64,000 nt of DNA from Bradyrhizobium sp. SRS-191 (GTDB taxonomy: Bacteria > Pseudomonadota > Alphaproteobacteria > Rhizobiales > Xanthobacteraceae). The notes beneath the pieces were generated by a model. It was not told the DNA's origin, made no database searches, and saw only the letters and a list, made by a program, of their open reading frames with translations. The DNA lies in assembly GCF_024586915.1 (NCBI RefSeq), contig NZ_JANBVS010000027.1, positions 1 through 64,000 on the forward strand. Direction: 5' to 3'. The translations under genes were made by a program, and so were the position numbers. This document shows positions 59,399 through 64,000 of this stretch, in pieces; position 1 is the stretch's first letter; each line of letters opens with the position of its first letter.

Positions 59399-61621
59399 TC
59401 AACCCGGGCTGGCGCAGTAGCGCCGCCAGAACAGCCGGTAGGCTTCCTCGACCTTGCGCGTGTAGGTCTCGACATTGCCGGCGGCAGAACCTGCAACCCT
59501 CGCCGGCAGCTCGGCTCTGAGCCGGGACAGCCTGCCCGGCTCCGCGACATGCTTCAGCGCGATCGCGACATAGCCGTCGTCGTCCGCGGCCACCCAGTCG
59601 TCAAGTCCGAGCGCGGTGTTGATCGCGGCAGCCGCGCGCGAGGCCGTGCTGCAGCCGAGCTTCGCAAGCACGGGCACGCCCGCCTGTAGCGACTCCCAGG
59701 TGCTGACGCCGCCATTCTGCGGGAACGGATCGAGCGAGATGTCGACATGGGCGAATTGCGCGACGTGCTGCTCGCGCGTGGTCGAGCCGAAGCAGATGAC
59801 GCGCTCCGCCGCGATGCCATGGGCGACGAAGCGCGCGACGAGGCCATCGCGGAGGAAGCCGTCATCGATCGCGGAATTCTTGACGACGATGCGTGCCTCC
59901 GGCAGTTGCGCCATCAGCCGCCCCCACACCGACAGCGCCGCATCGGAGATCTTGTCGATCCGGTTGAACACACCGAAGGTGACGTAGCCGGTGCGCAGCA
60001 TCGGCAGCTCGGTGGACGGCGTCACCGGGAGCGGATCCGTCGTGATCACCGCGGGCAGATCGTAGACCTGCTCGGCGAACAGCGGGCGCATGTCGGCCGG
60101 CACGGTCACCGGATCGGCGAAGAAGTAGTCGATCGTCGGCAATCCAGTTCCGGTGCCGTGGCCCCACGCCGTGACCTGGATCGGCGCGGGCTTGCGGGCG
60201 AACAGGGTGAGCCGGTTGCCGGAGGAATGGCCGGAGAGATCGACGAGGATGTCGACGCCGTCCGCCTGGATCCGCGCGGCCAGGTCATCATCCGACATCT
60301 GCCAGGCCTCGACCCAGCCGTCGGCCGCCGCCCGGCAGCGCGCCGTGACCTCGTCCTGGCGCGCCGAGCAGGAATAGCAGATCACCTCGAACTGAGCGTG
60401 ATCATGATGGCGCAGCACCGGCAGCACGGTGAAAGCCGCCGAGTGATTGCGGAAATCCGCCGAGACATAGCCGATGACCAGCCGCCGTTCCGGATCCCTG
60501 TTACGCGGGGCCAGCGCAGCGCGTGGAAGCTGCGTCCCGATCCGCTCCCACCATTCGCGTCGGACCGCCTGTTGCCGGGCGAAATCAGCGTCGGGCAGGA
60601 AGTCGAGAGTAAATATCTTCGCAGCGATCGCATCCCGATAATCGGGCTTGAGCGCGAGCGCGTGGTCGAAGTGCTGCAGGGCCGCCTCGATGTCCCCCTG
60701 CTTGGCATAGCAGCCGCCGAGCCAGGTCCAGGCGGCCTCGGACGCCGGGTTCTGTTCGAGCACCTTGCGGCAGGCCGCCATGGCCGGCGCGACATCGTTC
60801 TGGTGCACGCCGAGATGAGCCCTGCCGAGCAGTGCGGCTTCGAGATTGGGCTCGCGCGCCAGCGCCGCGTCGAAATCCGCCTTGGCCTGATCGAACCGGC
60901 CGGCCTGCAGATGCACCTGGCCGCGCTCGGCAAGAACGCTTGCCGCATCCGGCCTGATCGCGAGCGCCGCATTCAATGCCGCGAGCGCCTCGTCGAAATG
61001 GCGGAGCTTCAGGCCGACGAGACCCTTGCCATGCAGCGCCTGCACGTGACGTGGATTGAGCGCCAGCGCGCGATCGAAGCTCTGCAGCGCCTCGGCGCTG
61101 CGGTCGGCGAGCAGCAGCGCCATGCCGCGATTGCAATGCGCGTCCGCGTAGTCCGGCTTCAGGGCGACCGCGCGATCATAGGCGGCGAGCGCCGGCTCCG
61201 GCTCCTGCAGGCGAAGGAGCGTGCTGCCGAGGCTGTTCCAGCCCGCAGCGAAGTTCGGGACCAGCGCCACGGCACGTTCCTGGTGCCTGCGCGCCTCGGC
61301 ATGACGTCCCAGATTGGACAGCACGATGCCGAGATTGGCGTGGGCATCGACATCGCGCGGATCGATCTCCACCGCGCGCGTCAGTGCCGCCGCGGCCTCG
61401 CTCAGGGCACCGGAATCGAGGGCAACCATGCCGAGCAGCCGCAAAGCGCCGGCGTGGTCCGGCAGCAGCGCCAGGACCTGGGCACAGAGCGAGCGCACCT
61501 CGGCCGGCCGCCGGGCGTGATACGCAGCCGACGCGGCCGCCAGCAACGGCTCGGCCTGCTTGCGGTTCTTCTTCTCGAGTCGGGCGTTCTGAAACGCACG
61601 CGAGCCGACATTGCCAGCCAA
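59399..61621 (-). CDS. TPR / O-GlcNAc-transferase-like (GT41) protein B
   Basis: 740 aa from TTG 61621, which has tggaga about 7 bp upstream and aligns with the paralogs ('NVGSRAFQNARLEKK'). TPRs fill residues 20-340 ('GIVLSNLGRHAEARRHQERAVALVPN'). The GT41 part has 'GYVSADFRNHSAAFTVLPVLRHHD', 'VDLSGHSSGNRLTLFARKPAPIQVTAWG' and 'FGVFNRIDKISDAALSVW'. It is closely similar to A and C throughout. A rare TTG start may keep expression low. It lies 66 bp upstream of A and 162 bp downstream of C. Confidence 0.9.
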   Translation of the reverse strand: MAGNVGSRAFQNARLEKKNRKQAEPLLAAASAAYHARRPAEVRSLCAQVLALLPDHAGALRLLGMVALDSGALSEAAAALTRAVEIDPRDVDAHANLGIVLSNLGRHAEARRHQERAVALVPNFAAGWNSLGSTLLRLQEPEPALAAYDRAVALKPDYADAHCNRGMALLLADRSAEALQSFDRALALNPRHVQALHGKGLVGLKLRHFDEALAALNAALAIRPDAASVLAERGQVHLQAGRFDQAKADFDAALAREPNLEAALLGRAHLGVHQNDVAPAMAACRKVLEQNPASEAAWTWLGGCYAKQGDIEAALQHFDHALALKPDYRDAIAAKIFTLDFLPDADFARQQAVRREWWERIGTQLPRAALAPRNRDPERRLVIGYVSADFRNHSAAFTVLPVLRHHDHAQFEVICYSCSARQDEVTARCRAAADGWVEAWQMSDDDLAARIQADGVDILVDLSGHSSGNRLTLFARKPAPIQVTAWGHGTGTGLPTIDYFFADPVTVPADMRPLFAEQVYDLPAVITTDPLPVTPSTELPMLRTGYVTFGVFNRIDKISDAALSVWGRLMAQLPEARIVVKNSAIDDGFLRDGLVARFVAHGIAAERVICFGSTTREQHVAQFAHVDISLDPFPQNGGVSTWESLQAGVPVLAKLGCSTASRAAAAINTALGLDDWVAADDDGYVAIALKHVAEPGRLSRLRAELPARVAGSAAGNVETYTRKVEEAYRLFWRRYCASPG

Positions 61622-61783
61622 GGATTGTCTCCAGATCAGATGAGCCGGGGTAAACAGACGCAACTGATTCGGCCGGTGGCTCCGCCCGAACAAACAAGCG
61701 AGCCGGTGGACGGCCCGCCTGCGAATACCGCGCGCGAGACTAACACAGGGCGCTTGATTCGCGGGACATGTGGCCGGCCGGGC

Positions 61784-64000
61784 TCAAGCCCCAGTCGCGC
61801 AATAGCGCCGCCAGAACGTGCGGTAGCCTTCCTCGACCTTGCGCGTGTAAGCCACGACATTGCCGGCCGGTGAGCTCGCCACGCGGGCCGGCAGCTCGGC
61901 CCTCAGTTGCGCCAGGGCAGCGGGGTCGGCAGCGTGCCTCACGGCAATCGCGATGTAGCCGTCGTCGTCCTCGGCCACCCAGTCGTCGAGGCCGACCGCC
62001 TTGACGATGGCGCCGCCCGCGCGCGAGGCCGAGCTGTTGCCGAGCTTGGCCACGACGGGCACGCCGGCCTGCAGCGATTCCCAGGTGCTTACGCCGCCGT
62101 TCTGCGGGAAGGGATCGAGCGAGATATCGATCTGGGCGAAGGCGGCGATGTGCTCATGCCGCATCGACGAGCCGAGACAGGTGAGCCGGTGCTCCGCGAT
62201 GCCATGGGCCGCGAACCGCGCAATCAGCCCATCGCGCAAGAAGCTGTCGTCGAGCGCGCCATTCTTGACCACGATCCGCGCATCAGGCAGCGCCCGCAGC
62301 AAGGCGGACCAGACGCCGAGCACCGGATCGGAGATCTTGTCGACGCGGTTGAAGACACCGAACGTGACGTAGCCATTCTGCAGCATCGGCAGCGGCGTCG
62401 GCTGCGCATCCGGCAGCGGATCCGTCGTGATCAGGGCCGGCAGATCGTACACCTCTTCCGCAAACAGCGGCCGGACGGCCTGGGGCACCGTGACCGGATC
62501 GGCGAAGAAGTAATCGATGGTCGGCAGCCCGGTGCCGGTCGCATTGCCCCACGCGGTGACCTGGATCGGCGCGGGCTTGCGGGCGAACAGGGTGAGGCGG
62601 TTGCCGGCCGAATGCCCGGAGAGATCGACCAGAATGTCGACCTGATCCGACCGGATGCGCGCGACCAGCTCCTCATCCGACAATTGCCAGGCATCGACCC
62701 AGCCATCGGAGGCGGCCTTGCACTGCTCGGTCACGGCATCCACCAGCGGCGAGCCCGAGTAGCAGATCACCTTGAACGCCTGGTGATCGTGATGGCGCAG
62801 CACCGGCAGGAAGGTCAGAGCCGCCGAATGGCTGCGGAAGTCGGACGAGACGTAGCCGACCGTGATCCGGCGCTCGGGATCACGATCGATCGCCGTGAGC
62901 TCACACCTTGGGATGTGCACGCCGATCCGGTCCCACCACTCGCGCCGGACCGCCTGGTGCGCGGCCACGTCGGCCCCGGGATAAAAGTCGAGCGCGAAGA
63001 TCTTCTTCAGAATGGCATCCTCGAAATCCGGCTTGATTTCGAGCGCGCGCTCGAAATGCTGGATCGCGGTGGCGGTGTCGCCCTGCCGGGCGAGGCAGGC
63101 GCCGAGCCAGAGCAGCGCGACCTCCGACGACGGATTGGTCTCCAGCACGCGCTTGCAGGCGAGCATCGCCGGCGCGATCCGGTCGGTGAGCACGCCGACA
63201 TGCGCCTTGCCGAGCAGCGCGGCTTCGAGCCGCGGATCGGTCGAAAGGGCAGCCTCGAAATCGGCCTCCGCCTCGTCGAACCGGGCCATCTGGACGTAGA
63301 GCCGGCCACGCTGCGCGATGACGGCGGCCGCCCCCGGCTTGATGGCGAGCGCCGCGTTGAAGGCCGCGAGCGCCTGATCGAAATGCCGCAGATTGATGCT
63401 GACGAGACCCTTGCCGAAGGTCGCCTGCATGTGGCGGGGCGCCAGCCCCAGCGCGCGATCGAAGCTCTGGCGGGCCTCCTCGTTGCGCTGCATCAGCAGC
63501 AGCGCCATGCCCCGGTTGCAATAGGCGTCGGCATAGTCGGGCCTGACGGCGATGGCCCGGTCATGCGCCGCGACCGCCTGCTCGAACAGCTGCATGTTCA
63601 TCAGCGTATTGCCGAGGCCGGTCCACGCGGTCGCGAAGGCCGGCTTCAGCGCGACGGCGCGCTCCTGCGCCGCGCGCGCTTCCTCGTAGCGCTTCAGGCT
63701 GGCCAGCACGAGACCGAGATTGGCGAGGGCTTCGGCGTTGCGCGGCTCGACGGCAATGGCGCGCGTCAGCGCCTGCTCGGCGAGATCGAACCGGCCGCTG
63801 TCGAGCGCAGAGGCGCCGAGCAGGTGCAAGGCCTCGAAATGATCGGGCACCAGGCCCAGCACCTGCCCGCAGATCGCCTGGGCATCCGCATGCCGGCCCG
63901 CCCGATAGGCTTCGACGGCCTTCGGCAGCAGGCCGTCGGCCTGCTTGCGGTTCTTCTTCTGCAGGCGCGCATTCTGGAACGCGCGCGATCCGATCGTGCT
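61784..64000 (-). CDS. TPR / O-GlcNAc-transferase-like (GT41) protein C, partial
   Basis: The frame stays open to the window edge; its start lies beyond 64000. The last 46 codons before the edge read 'STIGSRAFQNARLQKKNRK…', so only a few residues are missing if it matches A and B. TPRs and the GT41 part ('GYVSSDFRSHSAALTFLPVLRHHD', 'VDLSGHSAGNRLTLFARKPAPIQVTAWG', 'QNGGVSTWESLQAGVPVVAKLG') are intact. It is first in transcription order of the visible three. Confidence 0.9.
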   Translation of the reverse strand, partial: STIGSRAFQNARLQKKNRKQADGLLPKAVEAYRAGRHADAQAICGQVLGLVPDHFEALHLLGASALDSGRFDLAEQALTRAIAVEPRNAEALANLGLVLASLKRYEEARAAQERAVALKPAFATAWTGLGNTLMNMQLFEQAVAAHDRAIAVRPDYADAYCNRGMALLLMQRNEEARQSFDRALGLAPRHMQATFGKGLVSINLRHFDQALAAFNAALAIKPGAAAVIAQRGRLYVQMARFDEAEADFEAALSTDPRLEAALLGKAHVGVLTDRIAPAMLACKRVLETNPSSEVALLWLGACLARQGDTATAIQHFERALEIKPDFEDAILKKIFALDFYPGADVAAHQAVRREWWDRIGVHIPRCELTAIDRDPERRITVGYVSSDFRSHSAALTFLPVLRHHDHQAFKVICYSGSPLVDAVTEQCKAASDGWVDAWQLSDEELVARIRSDQVDILVDLSGHSAGNRLTLFARKPAPIQVTAWGNATGTGLPTIDYFFADPVTVPQAVRPLFAEEVYDLPALITTDPLPDAQPTPLPMLQNGYVTFGVFNRVDKISDPVLGVWSALLRALPDARIVVKNGALDDSFLRDGLIARFAAHGIAEHRLTCLGSSMRHEHIAAFAQIDISLDPFPQNGGVSTWESLQAGVPVVAKLGNSSASRAGGAIVKAVGLDDWVAEDDDGYIAIAVRHAADPAALAQLRAELPARVASSPAGNVVAYTRKVEEGYRTFWRRYCATGA

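Overview
The window is high-GC DNA of Alphaproteobacteria (Rhizobiales) type, most like Bradyrhizobium. The support is small DUF3551-type exported proteins, many two-arm palindromic dispersed repeats (the 'cgtcattccgg…ccggaatgacg' type), many c-type cytochromes, and a high density of accessory transport and regulatory genes. The genus is inferred from these features and was not checked by a database search. No rRNA, tRNA, CRISPR array or intact insertion sequence was seen.

Layout. (1) 1-6 kb: repeats, a small exported protein, a membrane protein, a VIT1/CCC1-type membrane protein, cytochrome b561, and a histidine kinase/response regulator/PepSY unit. (2) 6-12.3 kb: a metalloid-resistance island. 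It holds arsR-arsC-acr3 with a perfect operator over the arsR start, a Crp/Fnr regulator divergent from a c-type cytochrome across a 24-bp perfect palindrome, and a second unit ArsR - flavoprotein with Cys-rich tail - MFS. (3) 12.4-21 kb: an EAL protein with a periplasmic sensor, a CHRD protein, a TetR regulator, and a small aromatic-catabolism cluster (GntR, extradiol-type dioxygenase, FAD monooxygenase, MFS, FAH-family hydrolase). (4) 21-24 kb: an EmrAB-type efflux pair. (5) 24-32.4 kb: a tight eight-gene minus-strand operon (alpha/beta hydrolase, YcaC-type hydrolase, XapX, YtcJ-like amidohydrolase, DoxX, exported two-domain glyoxalase-like protein, alginate_exp-type porin, DUF1275). It lies opposite an AraC regulator and looks like an undescribed catabolic or detoxification system.

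(6) 32.4-41 kb: a SnoaL-like protein, thiD, a stand-alone RAM domain, an AraC regulator convergent with and overlapping a CHASE-GGDEF-EAL protein, a solute-binding protein, and two cytochromes c. (7) 41-47.4 kb: an orphan form-II CoxL-like molybdenum hydroxylase, then a metal (probably copper) uptake operon of DUF2946, TonB receptor and a DUF1775-PCuAC fusion. (8) 47.4-53.8 kb: murJ, a RelE-type toxin/antitoxin pair with an operator-promoter, a small exported protein, a large secreted metalloprotease-like repeat protein, and 1.4 kb of repeat-filled non-coding DNA. (9) 53.8-64 kb: an aminosugar aminotransferase and dehydrogenase pair, a DUF1223 thioredoxin-like protein, and three tandem TPR/O-GlcNAc-transferase-like (GT41) paralogs, the last cut by the window edge.

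Several start codons were moved inward from the longest reading frame because a signal peptide, a Shine-Dalgarno sequence or an operator favoured the inner start. These are stated per entry.
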